Positions 54,538 to 63,169 of a stretch of DNA of 64,000 nucleotides are shown one piece after another. The DNA comes from Pseudomonadota bacterium. GTDB lineage: Bacteria; Pseudomonadota; Gammaproteobacteria; Xanthomonadales; Xanthomonadaceae. The translations under genes were made by a program, and so were the position numbers. Location: contig JAFEBX010000020.1 in assembly GCA_018242425.1 (NCBI GenBank), positions 62,001-126,000 of the forward strand. Reading direction: 5' to 3'. Position 1 is the first letter of the stretch, and each line of letters begins with the position of its first letter. Under the pieces are notes generated by a model that did no database searches, was not told the DNA's origin, and saw only the letters and a program-made list of their open reading frames with translations.

Positions 54538-57500
54538 ATGTCGTCTTCCAATCTCCGACTGTCGAAGCTGAGCCTCGGTCTGTTCGCCGCACTGGCGGTC
54601 GCGCCGGTGTTCGCGCAGAGCACTGGCGCCGGTATTGCCGGCCGCATCACCACGGGCAATGGCCAGCCGGTTGCTGGCGCAGAAGTGACCATCACCCACG
54701 TCGAATCCGGCACCAACAGCCGTGCCGTCACCGATGCCAATGGCCGTTACAACGCCACCGGCTTGCGTCCGGGTGGTCCGTACACCGTGAAAGTGCATTC
54801 CTCGGCAGGCGACAAGTCGCAGAGCGGCGTCTTCCTGACCCTGAACAACGTGTCCCAGGTAGATGAGACGGTTGGCGCAAGTGCCAGCGACCTTGGCATG
54901 GTGACAGTGACCGGTCGCGCCAATGCCGACCTCTTCAATTCGGACAAGAAGGGACTGGGCACCAATATCGCCGGCCGCAAGCTGGAGACCACCCCGTCCG
55001 GCAACCGTTCGATCGACGATATCGCGCGCCTCGATCCGCGCATCACGGTCACGGACCAGAATGACGGCTCGATTTCCGTCGCCGGCCAGAACAATCGCTA
55101 CAACAACATCACCGTCGACGGCCTGTCGCAGAATGATCCGTTCGGCCTGAACGCCAACGGCCTGCCGTACACCAGCTCGCCGATTTCGCCGGACACCATC
55201 GCGGCCTACAACATTTCGACCACCGACTTCGACGCCGGCTCGGATACCGTTGGCGCCAACATCAATGCAGTCACGAAGTCGGGTACCAACCAGTTCCACG
55301 GTTCGGTCTATTACGCGTTCAAGAACGCCAACAGCATGGTCGGTCGCCTCGGTGGCCCTGCCTACACCGGCTTCGACAAGGACAAGACCTTCGGCGTGAC
55401 GTTCGGTGGCCCGATCATCAAGGATCGCCTGTTCTTCTTCGCGTCATATGAAAACCAGAAGGTCACCGGCATCTCGGGCGTCGGCAGCGATGCCGTCACC
55501 ACCGGCAAGCTCACCACCCAGCAGGTGAACGACGTCGCCAATGCCTTCCAGCAGATCGGCATCCAGGCCGGCACCTATGGCAATGCCGCCGCGACCCTGG
55601 AAGACAAGCGCTACCTGGCCAAGCTGGACTGGAACATCAACGACAAGCACCGCGCGGCACTGACCTTCCAGCGCACCGAGGAAAACCTGCCGTCGCCGTA
55701 CAGCTCGTACGTCAAGGACACCTCGGTCATCCTGCCGAGCAACTGGTATACCACCGTCAGCAAGACCGACAACTATTCGCTGCAACTGTTCAGTGACTGG
55801 AGCGACAATTTCAGCACCGAAGCCAAGATCGGCTACCAGAAGTTCAGCAGCGTCGCCGGCGCGGCCGTCAACCAGCCGGAAGTGTTCGCCTGCTTCACCG
55901 CGGTCGCCAGCCAGTGCGCCAACTATGCGCCGAACTCGTCTGCCAACTGGGTCATCGCAGGTGAAGATCGCTACCGCCACGCCAACTGGATCACCAGCAA
56001 GCGCATCAATGCCACGTTCTCCGGCACCTACCACGCCGGCGACCATGTCATCAAGGGCGGTTTCGATTACCTGAGCAATGAAGTCGCCGACCTGTTCGGT
56101 TCGCTGCTCAACGGCTCGTACGGTTTCTACGACAAGAACGGCAACGGTTCCGTCGTCGACGAAATCCTCTCCAAGAACTACGCCACTTTCGTCAAGAACT
56201 ATCTCCCTGCCGGCGTTACCCAAGACCAGATGGCGGGCAGCTGGAAATACACCCAGATCAGCCCCTTCATCCAGGACACCTGGCAGGCCACCGATCGCCT
56301 GTCGCTGACCTTCGGCGTTCGCGTCGACCTGCCGAAGGCCAACCATGCGCCGCCGGTCGCCGTTGAAGGCGTGTCGGGTACTCCTGCGGTTCCGGCCGCG
56401 GGCACCACCGCAGGTGCGCCCGTGTGGGAAACCCGCTTCGGTTATCCGAGCAACACCACGCTGGGCAGCAAGAACAAGGTGATCGAGCCGCGCTTCGCCT
56501 TCAACTACCAGTTCGACACCAAGCGTCCGACGCAGCTTCGCGGCGGCATCGGCCTCTTCCAGTCCACTCCGCCTTACGTGTGGCTGACCAACCCCTACGT
56601 GAACAACGGCGTGGTGGGATCGAAGGGCTACAGGGGTACCAATCCGGTCGCCGATCCCTTCAACCCCGATCCGAACAACCAGCCGGGCCCGAACACCGCG
56701 GTGGCGGGTACCTGCGCGGCCAACGCGAACTGCCAGATCGACGTGCTCGATCCGAACTTCAAGATGCCGACCGTGTGGAAGACGACGCTGGCGTTCGATA
56801 CCGTGCTGCCGATCTTCGACATCGTGGCTTCGATCGAATACCAGCACCTGAAGAACAAGAACGCGATCGCCTACGTTGCGCCCAACCTCGGCGTGGCCAA
56901 GGGCACCCTGCCGGATGGTCGCCTTTCGTACTGGACGACCTACCCGAACGCGAGCCCGACCCAGATCGGCAATGGCCAGAACAACGGTTCGTTCCCGGAG
57001 ATCTATTACCGCTCGACCTTGCTGACCAACACCAACAAGGGCAAGTCGGACGCGATCACCGTGGCGCTGAGCAAGACCATGGCCTATGGCCTGAGCGCCA
57101 ACTTCAGCGCGACCTTCACCCACGCGACCGAAGTGAATCCGGGCACCAGCGCGCAGGCGTGGTCGAACTACAACTACGTGGCCTACGCCAACCCCAACCA
57201 GTTCGACGTCGCGGATGCCAGGTTGCAGGTCCGTCGTTCGTTCAAGCTCGGCCTGAACTGGGACCATGCCTTCTTCGGCAACTACAAGACCACGATCTCG
57301 GCGTTCTACAACGGCCGCACCGGCCAGCCGTATAGCTGGACCTTCGGCAACGACGTCAACGGCGACAACATCGCCAACGTCGACCTCGCCTACATCCCGC
57401 TGCTCAACGACCCGAAGGTCAACTACGGCACGGCAACGGCGGCACAGATCGCGGCGTTCCAGAACTTCATCGACAGCGATCCCTACCTGCACACGCACCG

Positions 57501-57855
57501 TGGCCAGATCGCCGGGCGCAATACCACCAGCCAGCCGTGGATCAACCAGCTCGACGTTGGCATCCAGCAGGAGTTCCCGGGCTTCTTCAAGGGCCACAAG
57601 TCGGTCGTTCGCCTCGACATCTACAACTTCCTGAACATGCTCAACAAGAAGTGGGGCGAGCAGAACACGATCGGCTGGTTCGGCACCCGTCGCCTGGTCA
57701 ACGTCAGTGACGTCGCGAATGGCCAGTACGTCTACAACCTCGGTACCCCGACGTCGCCGACGTGGCAGAGCATGGGCATCTACGACAGCTACAAGAACCC
57801 GTCGCGTGTTGTTTCGCGCTGGTCGGTGCTGGCGACGCTCAAGTACCAGTTCTGA
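54538..57855 (+). CDS. TonB-dependent receptor with N-terminal carboxypeptidase-regulatory-like domain
   Basis: 1105 residues: signal peptide (LSKLSLGLFAALAVAPVFAQ), a CarboxypepD_reg-like beta domain (about 28-110, GIAGRITTGNGQPVAGAEVT), a plug (NRSIDDIARLDPRITV, YNNITVDGLSQNDPFG), and a 22-strand barrel ending VLATLKYQF with the terminal Phe recognised by BAM. It resembles Oar-type receptors. Ligand unknown: large ligands such as peptides or glycans are usual. The start at 54538 has a GGGGGA site. Confidence 0.92.
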   Translation: MSSSNLRLSKLSLGLFAALAVAPVFAQSTGAGIAGRITTGNGQPVAGAEVTITHVESGTNSRAVTDANGRYNATGLRPGGPYTVKVHSSAGDKSQSGVFLTLNNVSQVDETVGASASDLGMVTVTGRANADLFNSDKKGLGTNIAGRKLETTPSGNRSIDDIARLDPRITVTDQNDGSISVAGQNNRYNNITVDGLSQNDPFGLNANGLPYTSSPISPDTIAAYNISTTDFDAGSDTVGANINAVTKSGTNQFHGSVYYAFKNANSMVGRLGGPAYTGFDKDKTFGVTFGGPIIKDRLFFFASYENQKVTGISGVGSDAVTTGKLTTQQVNDVANAFQQIGIQAGTYGNAAATLEDKRYLAKLDWNINDKHRAALTFQRTEENLPSPYSSYVKDTSVILPSNWYTTVSKTDNYSLQLFSDWSDNFSTEAKIGYQKFSSVAGAAVNQPEVFACFTAVASQCANYAPNSSANWVIAGEDRYRHANWITSKRINATFSGTYHAGDHVIKGGFDYLSNEVADLFGSLLNGSYGFYDKNGNGSVVDEILSKNYATFVKNYLPAGVTQDQMAGSWKYTQISPFIQDTWQATDRLSLTFGVRVDLPKANHAPPVAVEGVSGTPAVPAAGTTAGAPVWETRFGYPSNTTLGSKNKVIEPRFAFNYQFDTKRPTQLRGGIGLFQSTPPYVWLTNPYVNNGVVGSKGYRGTNPVADPFNPDPNNQPGPNTAVAGTCAANANCQIDVLDPNFKMPTVWKTTLAFDTVLPIFDIVASIEYQHLKNKNAIAYVAPNLGVAKGTLPDGRLSYWTTYPNASPTQIGNGQNNGSFPEIYYRSTLLTNTNKGKSDAITVALSKTMAYGLSANFSATFTHATEVNPGTSAQAWSNYNYVAYANPNQFDVADARLQVRRSFKLGLNWDHAFFGNYKTTISAFYNGRTGQPYSWTFGNDVNGDNIANVDLAYIPLLNDPKVNYGTATAAQIAAFQNFIDSDPYLHTHRGQIAGRNTTSQPWINQLDVGIQQEFPGFFKGHKSVVRLDIYNFLNMLNKKWGEQNTIGWFGTRRLVNVSDVANGQYVYNLGTPTSPTWQSMGIYDSYKNPSRVVSRWSVLATLKYQF

Positions 57856-57879
57856 TCCATCGCTACACCTGCAACACCA

Positions 57880-57911
57880 CGAAGGCCGGGGCAACCCGGC
57901 CTTCGTTTTTT
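57880..57911 (+). terminator. Rho-independent terminator of the receptor gene
   Basis: CGAAGGCCGGG (57880-57890), loop GCAA, CCCGGCCTTCG (57895-57905), then TTTTTT. A perfect 11-base-pair stem with GNRA-type loop, 24 bases after the stop. Confidence 0.95.
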
Positions 57912-57949
57912 CGTGGCCCGGGCGTGAGCGTGATTGCGCGGAAGAGCGC

Positions 57950-57955
57950 TAGAAT
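57950..57955 (+). promoter_or_regulatory. -10 box placed for a leaderless ppnN transcript
   Basis: TAGAATCG with 7 bases from the end of the box to the ppnN ATG and no ribosome site between; the same spacing as ahead of corC. Confidence 0.5.
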
Positions 57956-57962
57956 CGAATGG

Positions 57963-59384
57963 ATGAATATGACGACACATGCTCCGGCCGGATCGCCGAC
58001 CGATCCCGATCCCCTCGAGGGCCAATCCAACCTCACCGTCGATGCCAGCCTGTATCCCAAGGGCAGCCTCGACATCCTCTCCCGCGAGGAAGTCGCGCGC
58101 CTGCGCGATGCCTCCGCCGGGGGCATGCATGACCTCCTGCGCAAATGCGCGCTGGCGGTGCTGACCAGCGGTAGTGCCAGCGATGATCCGCACCTGGCCA
58201 GCCGAAAATATTCCGATTTCGACATCCAGGTCCAGCAACAGGATCGCGGTGTCCGCATCGAGCTGAAGAATGCGCCGGCGATGGCCTTCGTCGATGGCCA
58301 GATCATCCGCGGCGTCGCCGACCTGCTGTTCTCGGTGGTGCGCGACATCGCGTGGATGGCCATGGAAATGGGACCGGAAGGCGCGAAGGAGGAGACTTCC
58401 GCCGACATCACCGATGCGGTGTTCCGCCTGTTGCGCCACGCCCGCATGCTCCGCCATGGCGACCCCAACCTGGTGGTGTGCTGGGGCGGCCACTCGATCA
58501 GCCGCGAGGAATACCTCTACACCAAGGAAGTCGGCTACGAACTCGGCCTGCGCGGGCTCGACATCTGCACCGGCTGCGGTCCCGGCGCGATGAAGGGACC
58601 GATGAAGGGCGCGACCATCGCCCACGCCAAGCAGCGCAGGACCAACCCGCGTTACATCGGCATCACCGAGCCCGGCATCATCGCCGCGGAATCACCCAAC
58701 CCGATCGTCAACAACCTGGTGATCATGCCGGACATCGAGAAGCGCCTCGAGGCGTTTGTTCGTGTTGCCCACGGCATCATCGTGTTCCCGGGCGGCGCCG
58801 GCACCGCCGAGGAAATCCTCTATCTGCTCGGTGTGCTGCTGCGCGAGGAAAACGCGAAGCTGCCGTTCCCGATGATCCTCACGGGCCCGAAGGATTCCGC
58901 CGCGTATTTCGAGGAGATCGATCGCTTCATCCGCCTCACGCTGGGCGAAGAGGCAACCAGACACTACCAGATCATCGTCGATGACCCGGTGGAAGTCGCA
59001 CGGACGATGATTGCCGGCATCCGCAAGGTGCGCGAATACCGCATCGAGCATCGCGACTCGTTCTACTTCAACTGGGCCCTCGATATACCACTCGACCTGC
59101 AGCGTCCGTTCGACCCGACGCACGAAGCGATGGCCGCGCTCGATCTGCACCACGGCCGTCGTCCGCAGGATCTCGCCGCAGACCTGCGCCGCGCGTTCTC
59201 GGGCATCGTCGCCGGCAACGTCAAGGAAGGCGGCGTGCGGCGCATCCAGGAGCGAGGGCCATTCGAGATCCACGGTGATCCAGACATCATGGCCGCGCTC
59301 GATGACATGTTGCGCAGCTTCGTCGACCAGCGGCGCATGAAGATCTCGGGCGAGTACAACCCTTGCTACAAGGTCATTCGCTGA
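57963..59384 (+). CDS. ppnN: Nucleotide 5-monophosphate nucleosidase PpnN (YgdH, LOG family)
   Basis: 473 residues: N-terminal YgdH domain, a Rossmann-like LOG core with GGHSISREEYLYTKEVG, TGCGPGAMKGPMKGA and the FPGGAGTAEE motif, and a C-terminal domain. PpnN splits purine and pyrimidine nucleoside monophosphates to base and ribose-5-phosphate and is activated by (p)ppGpp in E. coli. The ATG at 57963 gives MNMTTHAP. It converges with the kinase gene, stops being 4 bases apart. Confidence 0.92.
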   Translation: MNMTTHAPAGSPTDPDPLEGQSNLTVDASLYPKGSLDILSREEVARLRDASAGGMHDLLRKCALAVLTSGSASDDPHLASRKYSDFDIQVQQQDRGVRIELKNAPAMAFVDGQIIRGVADLLFSVVRDIAWMAMEMGPEGAKEETSADITDAVFRLLRHARMLRHGDPNLVVCWGGHSISREEYLYTKEVGYELGLRGLDICTGCGPGAMKGPMKGATIAHAKQRRTNPRYIGITEPGIIAAESPNPIVNNLVIMPDIEKRLEAFVRVAHGIIVFPGGAGTAEEILYLLGVLLREENAKLPFPMILTGPKDSAAYFEEIDRFIRLTLGEEATRHYQIIVDDPVEVARTMIAGIRKVREYRIEHRDSFYFNWALDIPLDLQRPFDPTHEAMAALDLHHGRRPQDLAADLRRAFSGIVAGNVKEGGVRRIQERGPFEIHGDPDIMAALDDMLRSFVDQRRMKISGEYNPCYKVIR

Positions 59385-59388
59385 ACGG

Positions 59389-60414
59389 TCATGCGTTGAG
59401 CGGAATCCGCACGCGGGCAACATAGCGGTCGCCTTCGACGCCGGTATTGAAACTGCCGCCTGCTTCGCGCAGGCGTGCAGCCACCGCAGCCTGGCCGACG
59501 CGATGACCGCGATCCGCGCGCTGCGATGATGGGTCGGGCAGGGGATTGCCGACCTCGACCACGACGTCGTGATCTTCCCGGGCGATGCGGACAGTCACCA
59601 GTCCGCCCTCCACCCGTGGTTCTATGCCATGGTGGATCGCGTTCTCCACCAATGGCTGGATCGAGAGCGCCGGAAGCGGGAGGTGCGGGAGTACATCGGG
59701 CGCGCTCCATTCCACCTGCAGGCGCGGGCCGAAGCGCAATTGCTCGATGTCGAGATAGCGTCGCGCGAGATCGAGTTCATCCGCCAGCGTGATCGTGCGC
59801 GGACCGGACAGGGCCGCGCGGAACAGATCTGAGAGGTCGAGTAGCAATTGTTCGGCGGCATCGGGGCGGGCATGCAGTAGCGCGATGCCGGTATTGAGCG
59901 TGTTGAACAGGAAGTGCGGATCGACGCGGGCCTGCAATGCCAGAAGCTCGGCCTGTTGCGCCTGCCACGCCGCGCGTTGCGCGCTCCAATGGCTGCGCAG
60001 CGCCAGCAGGCCGAAGGTCGACATCGCCAGCAGGCAGACATAGAAGCGCAACGTGCCGACGAACCACGGTGCGCCCGGATCGGCCAGCACATCGCCAAAC
60101 AATGCGCTGGCCCATGCGCCCGACAGCAAGGTGACCAGCAGCATCAGGGCCATGGCCAGGACGATCACTCCACGCGCGCCGAACCCGGTTAGCTGCCTGC
60201 GCAAAAGATAGAGACCGCCCAGGGTGAACAGCACGACCCATTGCACCGCGAACGATGCCAGTCCGAACTTCACCAGCACCGAGCCACTGGCAAGTGGCGA
60301 CCCGAGGGAGAGGATGATCGCCAGCAGCTCGCCGGCAGCGAATACCGACAGCAGGGTGGCCGGCTGCCAGAGGATGTCGATCGGGTGTTCGCGGGCGGGG
60401 GTGGGGCGATCCAT
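59389..60414 (-). CDS. LytS/AlgZ-type sensor histidine kinase
   Basis: 341 residues: about four to five N-terminal membrane helices, then a His_kinase domain with the phospho-acceptor in RVDPHFLFNTLNT and an ATPase domain (LVENAIHHGIEP). It lacks a DHp of the usual type, as in LytS/AlgZ kinases that pair with LytTR regulators. No response regulator is in the window. It is divergent from the type IV minor pilin operon; in Pseudomonas FimS(AlgZ)/AlgR controls just such an operon. Confidence 0.85.
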   Translation of the reverse strand: MDRPTPAREHPIDILWQPATLLSVFAAGELLAIILSLGSPLASGSVLVKFGLASFAVQWVVLFTLGGLYLLRRQLTGFGARGVIVLAMALMLLVTLLSGAWASALFGDVLADPGAPWFVGTLRFYVCLLAMSTFGLLALRSHWSAQRAAWQAQQAELLALQARVDPHFLFNTLNTGIALLHARPDAAEQLLLDLSDLFRAALSGPRTITLADELDLARRYLDIEQLRFGPRLQVEWSAPDVLPHLPLPALSIQPLVENAIHHGIEPRVEGGLVTVRIAREDHDVVVEVGNPLPDPSSQRADRGHRVGQAAVAARLREAGGSFNTGVEGDRYVARVRIPLNA

Positions 60415-60546
60415 GGCCCATGCTACGACGCCAGGCACCGTTCGGTGGCTCGGTGCCGCCGCTTGTCGGTCGGTGGCTGGTGCGGCCGCCGGAGGGATTA
60501 ATGTGTCCCCGGTAGAAAAGGGGCTTGTGTAGCAATGGGGCGAGGC

Positions 60547-61086
60547 ATGACCAAATCAGGCGAACGGGGCTTCACCATCATCGAGTTGATGGTGACGGTG
60601 GCGATACTGGCGATCATTGCAGGCATCGCGGCGCCGAGCTTCACCAATCTCATTCGCAGCAATCGGGTGACGTCTGCCGGCAACGAGCTGGTGGCCTTGC
60701 TGCAAATCGCCCGATCGGAGGCCGTCAGCAATCGGGCAACGGCTACAGTCTGTCCGAGCACTGATGGCAGTACCTGCGCCGCTGCAACCGGGAACCGCTG
60801 GATCGCCGTCGTGACCAAGAATGGGGCGCCGACCGTCTTGCGCGATTCCACGTTGTCGAGTGGCGTCAAGGTGACGCCCAGTACCAACCTGTCCTCTGCC
60901 AGCAATGTTTTCACCTTCACCCCCAACGGATTTTCTGCGGTGGGCACCAATACCAGCGGCACCGTGGGGATATGCGTCGGCGAGCTCTCCGGCCAGAACG
61001 ACATCGACGTGAGCGCGAGCGTCGGGCGCGTCAGCACGGCACGTCGCGCCGCTACATCGGCGTGCAGCGCCCCTGCCGACAATTGA
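60547..61086 (+). CDS. fimT: GspH/FimT-type minor pseudopilin
   Basis: 179 residues (183 from the ATG at 60535). Type III signal MTKSGERG|FTIIELMVTVAI: PilD cleaves after Gly8, with Phe+1 and Glu+5. The C-terminal half has a disulfide-type cysteine pattern and beta strands. FimT/FimU starts the minor-pilin complex of type IV pili; it may also bind DNA in natural transformation. First of fimT-pilV-pilW-pilX-pilY1. Confidence 0.9.
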   Translation: MTKSGERGFTIIELMVTVAILAIIAGIAAPSFTNLIRSNRVTSAGNELVALLQIARSEAVSNRATATVCPSTDGSTCAAATGNRWIAVVTKNGAPTVLRDSTLSSGVKVTPSTNLSSASNVFTFTPNGFSAVGTNTSGTVGICVGELSGQNDIDVSASVGRVSTARRAATSACSAPADN

Positions 61087-61090
61087 GGCG

Positions 61091-61540
61091 ATGATGAAAC
61101 AGATGATTCCATTCCATGGTCGCGGATCCCAGCAGGGCGTCGGCATGCTGGAGGTGATGATCGCGGTGCTCGTGCTCGCGATCGGCATCCTCGGCATCGC
61201 CGCACTCCAGTCGATCACGCTGAAAAACACCGGCAGTTCGGCGGCACGCACGCAGGCGGCGATCCAGATCTATTCGATGATGGACATCATTCGCGCTGAT
61301 CGCAGCAATATCGCCACGTACAACACCAACATCTATACCGCCGGCACCGGCACGGGCACGCCGGGAACCATGCAGGGTTGGCTGGACGGCCTGCAGACCG
61401 CGGTAGCCCCGGATGCCAAGGGCAAGGTGACTTGCGACGGCAATACCTATGTCTGCAGCGTCGGCGTGCAGTGGGATGACTCGCGCGCCACCGGCGGGAA
61501 CAGTGCTCCGGTCGAAATCAACATCACGAGCCAGCTATGA
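61091..61540 (+). CDS. pilV: Type IV pilus minor pilin PilV
   Basis: 149 residues with a 16-residue leader ending SQQG|VGMLEVMIAVLVLA: Glu+5 is kept. GAGG precedes the ATG at 61091. Two cysteines near 113-121 may form a disulfide. Part of the tip complex with PilW, PilX and PilY1; overlaps pilW by 4 bases. Confidence 0.9.
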   Translation: MMKQMIPFHGRGSQQGVGMLEVMIAVLVLAIGILGIAALQSITLKNTGSSAARTQAAIQIYSMMDIIRADRSNIATYNTNIYTAGTGTGTPGTMQGWLDGLQTAVAPDAKGKVTCDGNTYVCSVGVQWDDSRATGGNSAPVEINITSQL

Positions 61541-62604
61541 CGCATTCGCAACGCCAGAATTTTCACGCGCAACGTGGCTTCACGCTGATCGAGCTGATGG
61601 TCGCGCTGGTGCTAGGCCTGTTGGTGATCGGGGCTGCGGGCGGGATCTTCCTGCAGAACCGCCGTGTCTACGGTTCGACCGAAGCGGTCAACCGCATCCA
61701 GGAAAACCAGCGCAGCGCATTCGAATTGTTGACGAGGGATATCCGCGAAGTCGCGGGCAATCCGTGCGTCAAGTTTTCCGACATGCCGATCGGCATGCTG
61801 ATCAAGGTGCCGGATGCCACGTTCTGGTCGCGTTTCCCGGCAGGCGTGTTCGGGGCGGATGGGACCGGCGCAAGCGGGTCGGATGCCGTCACCCTGTATT
61901 CGGGAAGCGGCAGGATTTTCAATGTTTCGCTGCAAAAGAAGCCGACTGATCCGATCACGGTCGTCAATCCGGCGGGAACGGGCACGGCTGGCTTGGCCCC
62001 CGGCCAGCCGTTGCTGATCTGCGACGCCGACCATGCGACTGCCTTCACGGCCACCAGCATTACCCCCAGTGGAACCACGATCGCGATTGCGCATGACTCC
62101 ACCGGAAATTGCGACAGCAACCTGCAGGTGCTACCGAATGGCAAGGCGCTGCCGCCGTGCGGTGGGGTGCCGTATTGCTTTTCTCTCGGGGTGAAGCCGG
62201 GAACCCCGCCAACCGCGACGGACACTACGAACTGCCCCGCCGGCATCTCGCTTGGGCCTTCGTATGTGCTCGTGCCTTCCGATGCGCAGTGGACCGTGGA
62301 AGCGAATGGCCGGAATGGAAACTCCCTTTACCGGACATCGCTGGGCAATCGCAGCGAGATCGCTGAAGGCGTGACCAGCATGACCATCGGTTACAAGATC
62401 AGTCAGGCTGGCGGCTACGTCAATGCCGCGACTGTTGCCGCCGCCAATGCATGGTCCCAGGTGCTGGCAGTGCACGTCTCGGTGACCTTCCAGGCGGCCC
62501 AGGGTGCCTTGACGCAAGGTGATACCAGGGGTACCGACAACACCGTTCTGACGCGGACGCTGGATGACTACATCGCGCTCAGGAACCATCAGATCATCCA
62601 ATGA
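61537..62604 (+). CDS. pilW: Type IV pilus minor pilin PilW
   Basis: 355 residues with the leader MTHSQRQNFHAQRG|FTLIELMVALVLG, Glu+5 kept, and a large C-terminal domain with several cysteines (CVKF, ICDADH, NCDSN, PPCGGVPYC, NCPAG). Large PilW is usual in this operon. Overlaps pilV and pilX by 4 bases each. Confidence 0.9.
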   Translation: MTHSQRQNFHAQRGFTLIELMVALVLGLLVIGAAGGIFLQNRRVYGSTEAVNRIQENQRSAFELLTRDIREVAGNPCVKFSDMPIGMLIKVPDATFWSRFPAGVFGADGTGASGSDAVTLYSGSGRIFNVSLQKKPTDPITVVNPAGTGTAGLAPGQPLLICDADHATAFTATSITPSGTTIAIAHDSTGNCDSNLQVLPNGKALPPCGGVPYCFSLGVKPGTPPTATDTTNCPAGISLGPSYVLVPSDAQWTVEANGRNGNSLYRTSLGNRSEIAEGVTSMTIGYKISQAGGYVNAATVAAANAWSQVLAVHVSVTFQAAQGALTQGDTRGTDNTVLTRTLDDYIALRNHQIIQ

Positions 62605-63158
62605 AGACCATGACCTCGATCAATCATTCGTCACGAGCGGGCCAGTCGGGCGCAGCCCTGATCGTCGTCCTGCTGCTGCTCATCATCATCACGCTGCTTG
62701 GGCTTGCCGCGATGCGCGGGGCGATCATGCAGGAGCGAATGGCGGCGAACACCACCGGCCGCAGCGCTGCATTCCAGGCTGCCGAAGCGGGACTGCGCCA
62801 AGCGGAACGCGCCGTGCACGACAGTAATTACAGCACCCCGTTCGCGGATGGATGCAGCAATGGCCTGTGCAGCATGCCATACGCCGCGACGTCCCCGGTC
62901 GACAATGGCAAGGCATCCGCGTTTTTTACCGGAAGCAACGGATACCGCACGGGAACCCCGGTGCAAACCAGTTTTGGCAGCATCACGCCGAAATACATCA
63001 TCGAGGATTTCGGGCAGGCCAATGGATCGAAGAGCCAATCGATTGACGCCGGCAAGATTCCACCGCCTTCGTTGATCCAGAACGTATTTCGCATCACCTC
63101 CTATGCTTCAACGCCCAGTGGCGTTGAAGTCATCCTGCAATCGCAGTATCGGCGCTGA
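62601..63158 (+). CDS. pilX: Type IV pilus minor pilin PilX
   Basis: 185 residues with the PilX_N start QSG|AALIVVLLLLIIITLLGLAA; as in other PilX proteins there is no Glu at +5. MAANTTGRSAAFQAAEAGLRQAE is the conserved helix after the membrane part. Overlaps pilW by 4 bases; its stop TGA overlaps an ATG in the pilY1 frame. Confidence 0.9.
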   Translation: MKTMTSINHSSRAGQSGAALIVVLLLLIIITLLGLAAMRGAIMQERMAANTTGRSAAFQAAEAGLRQAERAVHDSNYSTPFADGCSNGLCSMPYAATSPVDNGKASAFFTGSNGYRTGTPVQTSFGSITPKYIIEDFGQANGSKSQSIDAGKIPPPSLIQNVFRITSYASTPSGVEVILQSQYRR

Positions 63159-63169
63159 TGGAGCGCATC

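Noticed and set aside
55444..57894. Long open minus-strand frame opposite the TonB receptor
   Set aside because: Antisense shadow of a well-supported receptor gene; no ribosome site or known domain.
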